Part shown: positions 7,039-16,553 of the stretch, piece after piece
Numbering within the stretch: position 1 is the first letter of the stretch
Layout: each line of letters opens with the position of its first letter
Source of the DNA: Brevibacterium sp. 239c
Lineage (GTDB): Bacteria; Actinomycetota; Actinomycetes; Actinomycetales; Brevibacteriaceae
Assembly: GCF_900169365.1 (NCBI RefSeq)
Contig: NZ_FXZH01000003.1
Coordinates: forward strand, 62,001 to 126,000
DNA: 64,000 nucleotides
Direction of reading: 5' to 3'
Notes under the pieces: model-generated
What the model was told of the DNA's origin: nothing
The model's input: the letters and a program-made list of their open reading frames with translations, nothing else
Databases searched by the model: none
Translations under genes and position numbers: made by a program

Positions 7039-8454
7039 TCAGGCTCGGGTCCCACCCGAGGAGCCTTCGAGTGAGGACTCTTCGAGTTCGGCTTCGATCG
7101 TGCCTGCGCCGTTCTCACCTGCATCCACGTCCTCGCCCATCGGGACATAGCCGTTGATGCGGTCCGAGTCATAGCGTGCTTCGTCGAGGATTCCGTGGCG
7201 CTTGGCCACGATGGCAGGCACGAGGGCCTGGCCGGAGACGTTGAGCGCGGTGCGCCCCATGTCGACGATCGGCTCAATCGCCAGCAGCAGTCCCACACCT
7301 TCAAGTGGAAGTCCGAGCGTGGACAGCGTCAGTGTCAGCATGACGGTGGCACCAGTTGTCCCTGCTGTTGCCGCCGAGCCGATGACTGAGACGAACACGA
7401 TGAGGAAGTACTGGACGATTGTGAGGTCGATTCCGAAGAACTGGGCCACGAAGACCGCAGCGATCGCCGGGTAGATCGCGGCGCAGCCGTCCATCTTCGT
7501 GGTCGCGCCGAAGGGAACCGCGAATGCGGCGTAGCTCTGGGGAACTCCGAAGTTGTCGGTGGCGACCTTCTGGGTGACCGGCATGGTACCGATCGATGAC
7601 CGGGAGACGAAGCCCATCTGAGCTGCGGGCCAGACTCCGGAGAAGTACTGACGCACGGAGAGGCCATTGAGCTTCGCCAGGGTCGGGTACACGCCGAAGA
7701 AGACGATTGCCAGGCCGATGTAGACGGCCACGACGAACCACAGCAGGGAACCCATGGTCGACCAGCCGTAGGAGTTCACGGCATTGCCGATGAGCCCGAG
7801 GGTGCCGATCGGGGCGATGCGCACGATCCACCACACCACCTTCTGGACGACGGCCAGGGCCGCCTCCACGAACTGGAGGAATGGCTCGGCGGCCTTTCCG
7901 ACCTTGACTGCGGCAATGCCGATCGCGCCGGAGACGATGATGAGCTGAAGGATGTTGAAGTTGACCTCGGAGACCATAGCGCCGGATTCATCGGCGGAGG
8001 TGCCGACCTCGAGGCCGAGGAAGTTCACAGGCACGAGACCAGTGAGGAATCCGATCCAGCTGCCGTTCGAATCCGGTGCAGATTCGCTCAACGATGAGGC
8101 ATCAGCGTGCATGCCCGGCTGGATCACAACGCCGAGGATGAGGCCGATGAGGACAGCGATGAGGGCCGTGAGCGCGAACCATAGGAGTGTCGAGACTGCA
8201 AGACTGGCAGCGTTGGTGACCTTGCGCAGGTTGCCGATGCTGGCGATGATCGCGGTGATCACAAGCGGCACGACGGCCGCCTTGAGGAGTGTCACATACG
8301 AGGACCCGATGGTGTCCAAGGTCTGACCGAGCCAGTTGTCCTGACCCTCACTGACCGGACCCCAGGACCGGGCGATCAGCCCGAGCACCACGCCCGCAAT
8401 CAGGGCTATGGTGACCTGCACCCCGAAGGATCTGCTCCACTTGGGCAATCTCAT
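7039..8454 (-). CDS. dicarboxylate/amino acid:cation symporter (DAACS), TcyP-like
   Basis: 471 aa, a polytopic inner-membrane carrier of the glutamate transporter (GltPh) fold. N-terminal helices are followed by the two re-entrant hairpin regions. The usual serine-rich HP1 motif reads SRSSIGTMPVT, the NMDG motif of TM7 reads TTKMDGCAAIYP, and TM8 reads DMGRTALNVSGQA. These variants resemble B. subtilis L-cystine carrier TcyP more than classical glutamate/C4-dicarboxylate carriers, so cystine or another amino acid is plausible; this is inference from motifs. The C-terminal 40 residues are acidic and probably cytosolic. Start ATG at 8454 with AAGAGGA 5 nt upstream. The upstream gap is full of repeated operator-like boxes. 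Confidence 0.88.
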   Translation of the reverse strand: MRLPKWSRSFGVQVTIALIAGVVLGLIARSWGPVSEGQDNWLGQTLDTIGSSYVTLLKAAVVPLVITAIIASIGNLRKVTNAASLAVSTLLWFALTALIAVLIGLILGVVIQPGMHADASSLSESAPDSNGSWIGFLTGLVPVNFLGLEVGTSADESGAMVSEVNFNILQLIIVSGAIGIAAVKVGKAAEPFLQFVEAALAVVQKVVWWIVRIAPIGTLGLIGNAVNSYGWSTMGSLLWFVVAVYIGLAIVFFGVYPTLAKLNGLSVRQYFSGVWPAAQMGFVSRSSIGTMPVTQKVATDNFGVPQSYAAFAVPFGATTKMDGCAAIYPAIAAVFVAQFFGIDLTIVQYFLIVFVSVIGSAATAGTTGATVMLTLTLSTLGLPLEGVGLLLAIEPIVDMGRTALNVSGQALVPAIVAKRHGILDEARYDSDRINGYVPMGEDVDAGENGAGTIEAELEESSLEGSSGGTRA

Positions 8455-8488
8455 GCGATTCCTCTTCTTTGCCTGTCAGTTTCGAAAC

Positions 8489-8553
8489 AATGCTCAACGC
8501 AAGCGATGCTTGACTCAAGCATTGCTCAACTCAAGACACAACTGTTGAGCAAT
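8489..8553. promoter_or_regulatory. repeat-rich operator region upstream of the symporter gene
   Basis: Within 35-100 bases upstream of the symporter start are a perfect 13-bp palindrome GCTTGACTCAAGC (8508-8520), an exact inverted repeat ATTGCTCAAC (8521-8530) / GTTGAGCAAT (8544-8553) with a 13-base spacer, and a third near-copy AATGCTCAAC (8489-8498). No gene occupies this part of the 269-base gap 8455-8723. The arrangement suggests several binding sites of one dimeric regulator overlapping the promoter; the regulator is unknown. Confidence 0.6.
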
Positions 8554-8653
8554 CTATGAAATTCCGCAAGTCCAAGTGAAGTGGGTCTCACTCACCAAAG
8601 CCGCACCGGCCACCACCTCCCCAAGCCACTCCGGTCACCACCCGCACATGGCA

Positions 8654-8687
8654 AACGGCGGCCACCCCAGATGGGGCGACCGCCGTT
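8654..8687 (-). terminator. pyk terminator
   Basis: Imperfect hairpin 37 bases past the pyk stop: AACGGCGG (8654-8661) pairs with CCGCCGTT (8680-8687), and an inner CCCC/GGGG pair surrounds a short loop. The rest of the gap up to 8580 has no other recognisable element. Confidence 0.6.
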
Positions 8688-8723
8688 ATCGACAGACTCA
8701 GCGCATGGGCGCTGTTGTGGCAC

Positions 8724-10271
8724 TCAGTGCCTCGGTGTGCCGTTCTCCTTGACGATCGGCACCTCATGAGTGACCGGCGTTTCGGAGACGATGCCGTACC
8801 CGGCCAAAGGATCTTCCTCATCGTCCGAGGAGTCTTCGTAGGCTGCGGCAACACCCTTGGCTGCATCACCCATGGTGTGGATGCGCAGGGCATTGGTCGA
8901 CCCGGGGATGCCGGGAGGGGAACCGGCTACGAGGATGGACTGATCGCCTTCGTGTGCTGTTCCGTCGGCTAGCAGCACGGCATCGACCTGTCTGGCCATC
9001 TGGTCCGTGTGTCGCACTGTCTTGACCAGGTAGGGGCGAACGCCCCAGGTCAGAGCCAGCTGGTGGCGAACCTGCGCATCAGGGGTGAACCCGAGGATCG
9101 GCCAGGCGGGACGCAGACGCGACATCCGGCGCACGGAGTCACCTGTCTGAGAGAAGGTGCAGAGCAGATCGATGTCGAGCTGTTCAGCAATCTGGACAGC
9201 GGCGGCCGTGACGGCCCCTCCCTTGGTGTGGGGAACTGTGCCCAGCTGCGGGATGCGCTCCATGCCGTGCTCTTCGGTGGACTCGATGATGCGGCTCATG
9301 GTCCGGATCGCTTCGACCCAGTATTCGCCGACCGAGGTCTCACCGGAGAGCATGAGGGCATCGGCACCGTCGAGGACGGCGTTGGCGCAGTCGCTCGCCT
9401 CGGCGCGGGTGGGCCTGGCGGCATCGATCATGGTCTCGAGCATCTGAGTGGCCACGATGACGGGCTTGGCCTGCTGTCGAGCGATCTCGACCGCACGCTT
9501 CTGGACGATCGGGACCTGCTCAAGCGGCAGTTCCACGCCGAGGTCGCCGCGGGCGACCATGATTCCGTCGAAGGCGTCGATGACCGCGTCGAGCTGCTCC
9601 ACGGCCTGCGGCTTCTCCAGCTTGGCGATGACGGGGGCGTGGATGCCGACTTCGTCCATCACCGCCCTGACGTCATCCATGTCCTCGGGGCTGCGGACGA
9701 AGGACAGGGCCACCCAGTCGAAGCCGAGGTTGAGGCCCCATTTGAGGTCCTCTATGTCCTTCTCCGACAGTGCCGGCACGGAGACCGGAACACCGGGAAG
9801 GTTGATGCCTTTGTGGTTCGAGATCGTTCCGCCGATCTCCACCTCGGTGACGACATCGGTGTCGGTGACCTCGGTGGCACGCAGACGCAGGCGCCCATCG
9901 TCGATGAGCAGCGGATCTCCGACGGAGACATCGCCTGGCAGGGTCGAGAGCGTGGTGCTTACGACCTCCGCTGTGCCCGCGATGTCACGGTTGGTGATCG
10001 TGAATGTTGCGCCTTCGACGAGCTCTTCCTTGCCGTTGGAAAAATTGCCGACCCTGATCTTGGGGCCCTGCAGGTCCAACAGCAATGCGACTGCGCGACC
10101 TGTATCGAGTGCAGCCTGGCGAACCCAGGCGAATTTCTCTTCGTGCTCTTCCCGCTTGCCGTGGCTGAGATTGAATCTGGCCACATCGACGCCTTCGTCG
10201 ACAAGAGCGCGGATCTCTTCATAGGAGTTCTGGTTCGGACCTAATGTTGCGACTATCTTTGCACGCCTCAT
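8724..10271 (-). CDS. pyk: pyruvate kinase
   Basis: 515 aa. It converts phosphoenolpyruvate and ADP to pyruvate and ATP, the last step of glycolysis. Typical N-terminus (MRRAKIVATLGP), barrel domain with NLSHG (residues about 36-40), the B domain, then the substrate and metal site (MVARGDLGVELP) and the signature around Lys (APVIAKLEKP). The C-terminal domain is followed by a 30-residue acidic extension (EDSSDDEEDPLAGYG). The ATG at 10271 is chosen over one three codons earlier because the family begins at MRRAK. TAGGGT ends 7 nt before it; an AGGGTGG-like stretch overlaps, so leaderless versus weak-RBS initiation is unresolved. The preceding gene is gltD. Confidence 0.96.
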   Translation of the reverse strand: MRRAKIVATLGPNQNSYEEIRALVDEGVDVARFNLSHGKREEHEEKFAWVRQAALDTGRAVALLLDLQGPKIRVGNFSNGKEELVEGATFTITNRDIAGTAEVVSTTLSTLPGDVSVGDPLLIDDGRLRLRATEVTDTDVVTEVEIGGTISNHKGINLPGVPVSVPALSEKDIEDLKWGLNLGFDWVALSFVRSPEDMDDVRAVMDEVGIHAPVIAKLEKPQAVEQLDAVIDAFDGIMVARGDLGVELPLEQVPIVQKRAVEIARQQAKPVIVATQMLETMIDAARPTRAEASDCANAVLDGADALMLSGETSVGEYWVEAIRTMSRIIESTEEHGMERIPQLGTVPHTKGGAVTAAAVQIAEQLDIDLLCTFSQTGDSVRRMSRLRPAWPILGFTPDAQVRHQLALTWGVRPYLVKTVRHTDQMARQVDAVLLADGTAHEGDQSILVAGSPPGIPGSTNALRIHTMGDAAKGVAAAYEDSSDDEEDPLAGYGIVSETPVTHEVPIVKENGTPRH

Positions 10272-10278
10272 GCACACC

Positions 10279-10284
10279 ACCCTA
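10279..10284 (-). promoter_or_regulatory. -10 box TAGGGT upstream of pyk
   Basis: On the minus strand TAGGGT is followed by GGTGTGC and the pyk ATG. With a 17-bp spacer the -35 would fall at about 10302-10307, in the centre of the dyad at 10292-10321. Confidence 0.5.
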
Positions 10285-10291
10285 CCTGTAG

Positions 10292-10321
10292 CGTGGCAGG
10301 CGATACGAACCGCCTGCCACG
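10292..10321. promoter_or_regulatory. 30-bp dyad over the pyk -35 region (operator or gltD terminator)
   Basis: An 11-bp perfect inverted repeat (arm CGTGGCAGGCG) with an 8-base centre. It lies 67-97 bases past the gltD stop and directly upstream of the pyk -10. There is no T tract after it on the minus strand, which weakens a terminator reading; its centre coincides with the expected -35, which favours a repressor operator. The gap 10322-10387 holds nothing else recognisable. Confidence 0.5.
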
Positions 10322-10387
10322 TCTGTTCGTCGGAGGAGAATCACACACACCTACGTGCGGACTTCTCATTAAATGACACGGACTATC

Positions 10388-11872
10388 TTAACATTTAAAA
10401 CTCTTTTCGTGTGGTCTGACCGGTTCTGGGAGCCGTGATGAGCCGGTGAGGAAGCGATCCACCTCGGCCGCAGCCGAGCGCCCCTCAGCGATGGCCCACA
10501 CGATCAGCGACTGGCCCCGACCTGCGTCACCGGCGATGAAGACACCCGGCGCCGAACCCACATAGGAGTCATCGCGGGCGAAGGCGCCTCCTTCTGCAAC
10601 GTCAAGGCCCAACGCTTCAGACTCGGGACCTGAGAACCCCAATGCCAAGAGGACGAGGTCAGCGTCGAGACGGTGCTCGGTACCAGGAGTTGGAACTCGT
10701 GCGCCATCGACGAAGCGGGTCTCGGCGACGTCGATGCCCATGACGCTGCCCCCGTCGTCGCCGACGAATCCAGTCGTCGACGCGAGGTAGCGCCGTGTTC
10801 CGCCCTCCTCATGAGAGGACTGGACTTCGAAGATCCGCGGAACCGTCGGCCAGGGATCGGACTCGCTGCGCTCGGCGGGAGGCTGCGTTCCGATCGCCAG
10901 TGTCGTCACCGAGGCAGCGGCCTGCCGCAGTGCCGTGCCCAAGCAGTCGGCACCCGTATCGCCGCCGCCGATGATGATCACGTGTTTGCCGCGGGCATCA
11001 ATGAAGCCTCCGGACTTCCCGCGCCCCGACTGATCGGTGTCCTGCACCCCAGATTGTTCCCCTGCCTGCACCCTGTTCGAGGGCACCAGATAGTCCATCG
11101 CGAATTCGATGCCGTCGAGGTCCCGGCCGGCGATGCCCATGTCTCGGGGAACCGTGGCTCCCGTACATACGATGACCGCGTCGAAGCTCGACTGCAGCTC
11201 CTCGAGGCTGATGTCGACTCCGATCTCCATTGACGTCTTGAAGCGTGTGCCCTCAGCACGCATTTGGTCGAGTCGGCGGTCGATGTGGTGCTTCTCGAGT
11301 TTGAAGTCGGGAATCCCATAGCGCAGCAGGCCGCCGAGGCGGGCGTCGCGTTCGTAGACGACGACCGTGTGACCGGCTCTCGTCAGCTGTTGGGCTGCTG
11401 ACAGGCCGGCGGGCCCGGAGCCGATGACGGCCACCGTGTGCCCGGTGATCCGCTCCGGGATCACCGGCTGGATGAGGCCGGCTTCGAAGCCCTGGTCGAC
11501 TATGGTCACCTCGACCTGTTTGATCGTCACGGCCGGTTGGTTGATGCCGAGGACGCAGGCGTTCTCACATGGTGCCGGGCATGCCCTGCCGGTGAATTCA
11601 GGGAAATTGTTCGTCGCATGCAGCAGTTCGACCGCCCGGGGCAGCTCTCCGCGATACATTGCATCATTGAACTCGGGAATCAGATTGCCCAAGGGGCAGC
11701 CCTGATGGCAGAAGGGGACGCCGCAGTCCATGCACCGTGAGGCCTGTCTGCGCAGCTGTTCGGGGTCCCCCGCCTCGTAGACCTCGCGATAGTCCATCAG
11801 GCGGATGGGGACCGGTCGACGCCGGGGCGTCTCCCTCTGATCGACGCTTAGGAATCCGTGTGGATCAGCCAT
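10388..11872 (-). CDS. gltD: glutamate synthase (NADPH) small subunit
   Basis: 494 aa. The beta subunit takes electrons from NADPH and passes them through FAD and Fe-S clusters to GltB. N-terminal cysteine motifs for two 4Fe-4S clusters are present (CMDCGVPFCHQGCPLG near residue 42; CPAPCENAC near 95). A first dinucleotide fold (VIGSGPAGLSAAQQL) binds FAD and a second (IIGGGDTGADCLG) binds NADPH; a C-terminal GDAGRGQSL motif follows. The ATG at 11872 overlaps the end of gltB by 8 bases, implying coupled translation. Confidence 0.97.
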   Translation of the reverse strand: MADPHGFLSVDQRETPRRRPVPIRLMDYREVYEAGDPEQLRRQASRCMDCGVPFCHQGCPLGNLIPEFNDAMYRGELPRAVELLHATNNFPEFTGRACPAPCENACVLGINQPAVTIKQVEVTIVDQGFEAGLIQPVIPERITGHTVAVIGSGPAGLSAAQQLTRAGHTVVVYERDARLGGLLRYGIPDFKLEKHHIDRRLDQMRAEGTRFKTSMEIGVDISLEELQSSFDAVIVCTGATVPRDMGIAGRDLDGIEFAMDYLVPSNRVQAGEQSGVQDTDQSGRGKSGGFIDARGKHVIIIGGGDTGADCLGTALRQAAASVTTLAIGTQPPAERSESDPWPTVPRIFEVQSSHEEGGTRRYLASTTGFVGDDGGSVMGIDVAETRFVDGARVPTPGTEHRLDADLVLLALGFSGPESEALGLDVAEGGAFARDDSYVGSAPGVFIAGDAGRGQSLIVWAIAEGRSAAAEVDRFLTGSSRLPEPVRPHEKSFKC

Positions 11873-14800
11873 TGGCAACCTCCAGAATTGTGTGCCAGGC
11901 GGCTTCGGAATCCAGGGGCTCTCCAGACGCGGTGAGCTCGTCCTGAACGTCTTTGACCAACGCATAGGCGACGGGGATGATCTTCGTGAATCGGGAGAGG
12001 ACGTCTTCTCCCCTGCGCAGTCCCTCGAGCAGCTGCGTGGCCAGGGGTGAATTCGTCCACTGAACATGTTCAGATAGCAGTCGCTGCAGCACGTCCGTAT
12101 CGGCGATTCCGACCCCGGTGAAGCGGAACACCCCGGCGGCGCGTTCCTTGGGGTTGAGCCGGGCCGGGTTGAAGTCGAGCACGTACGCCGTGCCACCGGA
12201 CATTCCGGCGGCGAAGTTGCGTCCGGTGCTGCCGAGGATCACGGCGATTCCTCCTGTCATGTACTCAAGGCCGTGATCGCCGATGCCCTCGGCGACCGCC
12301 TCGGCGCCGGAATTGCGCACCATGAAGCGCTCCCCCACCTGACCGGACACGAACAGCTTGCCGGCCGTCGCACCGTAGCCCAGCACATTGCCGGCGATCA
12401 CATTGTGTTCGGGGCGGGTCGGGTTCTCAGGCTGGGGATGCACGCTGATCGTTCCCCCGGAGAGTCCCTTGCCGACGTAGTCGTTGGCATCTCCGTGCAG
12501 GTCGATGGTGACACCGTGAGGCAGGAACGCCCCGAGTGACTGTCCTGCGGTTCCGTGCAGCGACAGTCTGATCGTGTCCTCACGCAGCCCCCGATCTGCA
12601 TGGGTGCGGGTGACGTGGTGGCCCAGCAGTGTGCCGACGCTGCGGTCCGTGTTCGCAATCGCCGAGGTGATCGTGACCTTCGTCCCGGACCGGATCGACG
12701 CCTGCGCCTGCGCCAACAGACGCAGGTCGAGTTCGTCCGCGAAGTCCCGGTCGACCGCGCTCGTGCATCTGCGCGCCACCGTGGTGTTGCCGTGAACATC
12801 TTCGGGCACCTTCAGGATGGAAGCCAGGTCGAGGTGCAGGCCGGAGGCACGCTCTTGGGCTTCATCGATGCGCAGCCGCTCGACCGCGCCGATGGCCTCA
12901 TCGAGCGTCCGCAGTCCCAGTTGTGCAAGATAGCCGCGGACCTCCTCGGCGATGAAAGTGAAGAAGTTCACCACATGGTCAGCCTGACCGTGGAAGCGTT
13001 CGCGCAGCTTCGGGTTCTGCGTCGCCACACCGACGGGGCAGGTGTCTTTGTGGCACACGCGCATCATGATGCAGCCGGAAACGACGAGAGCCGCGGTCGC
13101 GAACCCGAACTCCTCACCGCCGAGCAGAGCGGCGATGATGACATCCCGTCCGGTCTTCAGCTGACCGTCGACCTGAACGCTGACCTTGTCCCGCAGACCA
13201 TTGAGCACCAGCGTCTGCTGGGCTTCGGCCAAGCCCAGCTCCCACGGTGTGCCGGCGTGCTTGAGCGAGTTCAACGGGCTGGCCCCCGTACCTCCGTCAT
13301 GGCCGGAGATGAGCACGACGTCGGCACCGGCCTTGGCCACCCCGGCGGCAACCGTGCCGACCCCGATCCCGGAGACGAGCTTGACGTGCACACGGGCCCG
13401 GGCGTTGGCCCGACCGAGATCGTGGATGAGCTGGGCAAGGTCTTCGATGGAGTAGATGTCATGATGCGGTGGTGGGGAGATGAGTCCGACTCCGGGAGTG
13501 GAGTGCCGGGTCTTTGCGATCCACGGGTAGACCTTGGCCCCGGGCAGCTGCCCGCCCTCTCCGGGTTTCGCTCCCTGCGCCATCTTGATCTGCAGGTCAT
13601 CGGCCTCGCTCAGATAATGACTCGTCACACCGAAGCGGCCGCTGGCGATCTGCTTGATCGCCGATCGGCGTTCGGGATCGGTCAGGCGTTCGGTGTCTTC
13701 ACCGCCCTCACCGGTGTTCGACTTGCCGCCGATGCGGTTCATCGCGATCGCCAGGGTCTCGTGGGCCTCCTGCGACAGCGACCCATAGCTCATCGCGCCG
13801 GTCGAGAATCGCTTCATGATCGCCGAGGCGGGTTCCACCTCGGCGATGTCGATGGGTCCGGTGTCTGCGGGGACGAGCTCGAACAGGCCACGCAGCGTCA
13901 TCAGCTCACTGGACTGTTCGTCGACCGCCCGAGTGTATTCGCCGAAGATGTCGAATCGTCCGGTGGCGGTGGAGTGCTGAAGCTTGAAGATCGTCTCCGG
14001 ATTGAACAGGTGGCCCGGTCCCTCCCGTCTCCATTGGTACTCACCACCGATACGCAGATTCCGGTGCGCGGGTGCGGGATGATCGTCGCGATGGGCATCG
14101 GCGTGCCGGGCATTGGACTCCGCAGTGATCTCGATGATTCCCTTCCCACTCAGCTGATGCGGGGTGGAGGTGAAGTACTCGTCGATGAAGTCAGCGGAGA
14201 GTCCGAGGGCTTCGAAGGTCTGCGCACCGTGATAGGACTGCACCGTCGAGATCCCCATCTTCGACATGATCTTCAGCAGGCCCTTGTTCAGAGCCGTGAG
14301 CACATTGGCCACGGCAGCTGCCTCACTGACACCGCGGATGCGATCCGAGCGCACGAGCGCCTCCGCCGACTCCATGACGAGATACGGGTTGACCGCAGAC
14401 GCTCCGAAGGCCACAAGAGTGGCCACATGATGGACTTCCCGCACGTCACCGGCTTCGACGATGATCGACACACGAGTGCGGGATCGGGCTCGCACCAGGT
14501 GGTGATGGAGCGCTGAGGTCAGAAGCAGGGACGGGATCGGAGCAAGATCGACCGTGGAGTCCCTGTCGCTGAGGATGATGAACACGGCTCCGGCCTCCAC
14601 CGCGGCGCTCGCCTCCTGGCACAACACCTCGAGCCGTGCCGCCATGGCTTCGGGTCCGGCATTCACCGAATACAGGCCCGACAGGGTCACGCTGGGTCGG
14701 CCATCGTCGACGCCGAGGTGGTGGCCCTGGACGTGGGAGATCGCCGTGAGCTCGTCGTTGTCGATGACGGGCCGGTCGAGCAGGATGTGCGCAGAGTCAG

Positions 14801-16541
14801 GTCGCGTGGACTGGAGCAGGTTGCCTTCCCGGCCGATGCTCGAGGACATGCTCGTGACGATGTCCTCGCGGATGGAGTCCAGCGGCGGGTTCGTCACCTG
14901 TGCGAAGTTCTGATGGAAGTAGTCGAAGAGGAGTCTGGGCCGTGTGCTCAGCGCCGCGATCGCGGTGTCCGTGCCCATGGCTCCGAGCGGCTCGGCCCCG
15001 GTCTCCGCCATGGGTGAGATCAGGATCCGCAGCTCCTCCTCGGTGTAGCCGAAGGTGCGTTGGCGTCTCCGGACGGAAGCCTGCGGGTGGGTGACGTGGA
15101 TTCGGGTAGGCAGGTCGGCCAGTCGTCGGGAGCACCCCTTGACCCAGTCCTCATACGGGTGTTCGGAGGCCAGCTGGTTTTTGATCTCTGTGTCGGAGAT
15201 GATGCGCTCGGATTCGGTGTCGACGAGGAACATGCGGCCCGGGGTCAGACGCCCACGGGCAACGATGTCGGTCTCCGGTAAGTCGACGACGCCGATCTCG
15301 CTGGCCAGCACGACAGTGTCAGATGTCATGACGTAGCGCGCTGGTCGCAGCCCGTTGCGGTCGAGGACAGCACCGGCAAGCTGGCCATCGGTGAAGGCCA
15401 CACAGGCCGGTCCGTCCCACGGCTCCATCAGCAGGGAGTGGTATTCGTAGAAGGCTCTGCGGGACTCCCCCATGCCGGGGGTGTTCTCCCAGGCTTCGGG
15501 GATCATCATCAGCATCGCCTGCGGCAGGGATCGTCCCGAGGCGACTATGAGCTCGAGCACGGAATTGAATGAGGCCGAGTCGGAGGCACCCGGGGGCACG
15601 ATCGGGCACAGTCTCTCGAGACTCGACGAGGTCCCGGGCACAGGAGAGGTGAGGAGATCAGAGGCCAGAGTCGATTCTCTGGCCTTCATCCAGTTGCGGT
15701 TACCGCGCACCGTGTTGATCTCACCATTGTGGGCGATCGTGCCGAAGGGCTGTGCCAGCTGCCAGGACGGGAACGTATTCGTCGAGAATCGTGAATGCAC
15801 GAGCGCGATCCGTGAGGTCACACGATCGTCAAGCAATTCGGTGTAGAAGGCGGAGAGCTGTCCTGTCGAGAGCATGCCCTTGTACGTGATCGTCGCGGGT
15901 GAGAGCGAGGGGAAGTAGATTCCGGCGTGGTCGAGACGTTTCCTCACAATGTAGGCCCGGCGGGTGAGGTCATGGTCGTCGCGTGAGGGGTAGCGTTCGT
16001 CGATGCCGAAGAAGACCTGCAACATGACGGGCATCGTGGCGCGGGCGGTGGCGCCGAGCACGCTGGCATCGTGGGGAACGTCGCGGTAGGCCAGAACACA
16101 CAGCCCCTCTTCGGCGGCGATGCGTTCGAGGAGAGACTCCTCGTTGCGGGCAGAGGGGAACGAGACTGCGGGCTCGGGCTCAGACGCTCTGGTCAGGTCA
16201 GCTCGATAGTCCTGAGCGAAGAAACCGATTCCCGCGGCGTAGGCGCCGGAATCGGGAAGCTCGACGCCCTGCTCACGCAGCACCTCGGCGAAGTAGTCGT
16301 GAGGCATCTGCAGGGTGATGCCAGCACCGTCGCCGGTGCCCTCATCGGAGCCGATTCCGCCGCGATGCTCAAGTTTGCGCAGAGCGCTCAGAGCCTGCTC
16401 GACAACCTTGTGGTCGGCCGGTCCGCGGTAGCGAACGATGAGTGCGAGTCCGCAGGCATCATGCTCGAGGGCGGGATCGTAGAGTCCTGCGCGCACTGGG
16501 TGGCGCAAAGTTTTCGGGTTCGAAGAGTCATCACTGTACAT
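11865..16541 (-). CDS. gltB: glutamate synthase (NADPH) large subunit
   Basis: 1558 aa. GOGAT converts glutamine and 2-oxoglutarate to two glutamates. A class II glutamine amidotransferase domain starts at Cys30 (EHDACGLALI), exposed after removal of a short propeptide. A central domain follows, then the FMN/synthase domain (GEGGEDTERL; LISGHDGGTGASPL), the 3Fe-4S cysteines (CIMMRVCHKDTC) and the C-terminal beta-helix domain with many glycines. The start is taken as ATG 16541 because AAGG lies 5 nt before it; a GTG four codons upstream (16553) is possible. Upstream is a 187-base gap with an inverted repeat. GltB and GltD form one operon. Confidence 0.96.
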   Translation of the reverse strand: MYSDDSSNPKTLRHPVRAGLYDPALEHDACGLALIVRYRGPADHKVVEQALSALRKLEHRGGIGSDEGTGDGAGITLQMPHDYFAEVLREQGVELPDSGAYAAGIGFFAQDYRADLTRASEPEPAVSFPSARNEESLLERIAAEEGLCVLAYRDVPHDASVLGATARATMPVMLQVFFGIDERYPSRDDHDLTRRAYIVRKRLDHAGIYFPSLSPATITYKGMLSTGQLSAFYTELLDDRVTSRIALVHSRFSTNTFPSWQLAQPFGTIAHNGEINTVRGNRNWMKARESTLASDLLTSPVPGTSSSLERLCPIVPPGASDSASFNSVLELIVASGRSLPQAMLMMIPEAWENTPGMGESRRAFYEYHSLLMEPWDGPACVAFTDGQLAGAVLDRNGLRPARYVMTSDTVVLASEIGVVDLPETDIVARGRLTPGRMFLVDTESERIISDTEIKNQLASEHPYEDWVKGCSRRLADLPTRIHVTHPQASVRRRQRTFGYTEEELRILISPMAETGAEPLGAMGTDTAIAALSTRPRLLFDYFHQNFAQVTNPPLDSIREDIVTSMSSSIGREGNLLQSTRPDSAHILLDRPVIDNDELTAISHVQGHHLGVDDGRPSVTLSGLYSVNAGPEAMAARLEVLCQEASAAVEAGAVFIILSDRDSTVDLAPIPSLLLTSALHHHLVRARSRTRVSIIVEAGDVREVHHVATLVAFGASAVNPYLVMESAEALVRSDRIRGVSEAAAVANVLTALNKGLLKIMSKMGISTVQSYHGAQTFEALGLSADFIDEYFTSTPHQLSGKGIIEITAESNARHADAHRDDHPAPAHRNLRIGGEYQWRREGPGHLFNPETIFKLQHSTATGRFDIFGEYTRAVDEQSSELMTLRGLFELVPADTGPIDIAEVEPASAIMKRFSTGAMSYGSLSQEAHETLAIAMNRIGGKSNTGEGGEDTERLTDPERRSAIKQIASGRFGVTSHYLSEADDLQIKMAQGAKPGEGGQLPGAKVYPWIAKTRHSTPGVGLISPPPHHDIYSIEDLAQLIHDLGRANARARVHVKLVSGIGVGTVAAGVAKAGADVVLISGHDGGTGASPLNSLKHAGTPWELGLAEAQQTLVLNGLRDKVSVQVDGQLKTGRDVIIAALLGGEEFGFATAALVVSGCIMMRVCHKDTCPVGVATQNPKLRERFHGQADHVVNFFTFIAEEVRGYLAQLGLRTLDEAIGAVERLRIDEAQERASGLHLDLASILKVPEDVHGNTTVARRCTSAVDRDFADELDLRLLAQAQASIRSGTKVTITSAIANTDRSVGTLLGHHVTRTHADRGLREDTIRLSLHGTAGQSLGAFLPHGVTIDLHGDANDYVGKGLSGGTISVHPQPENPTRPEHNVIAGNVLGYGATAGKLFVSGQVGERFMVRNSGAEAVAEGIGDHGLEYMTGGIAVILGSTGRNFAAGMSGGTAYVLDFNPARLNPKERAAGVFRFTGVGIADTDVLQRLLSEHVQWTNSPLATQLLEGLRRGEDVLSRFTKIIPVAYALVKDVQDELTASGEPLDSEAAWHTILEVANG

Positions 16542-16553
16542 CGCTGCCTTCAC

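Noticed and set aside
12555..14516. 653-codon open frame on the plus strand
   Set aside because: Fully antisense to gltB. Its protein is rich in Asp/Val/Gly/Arg without motifs, a GC-codon-bias shadow.
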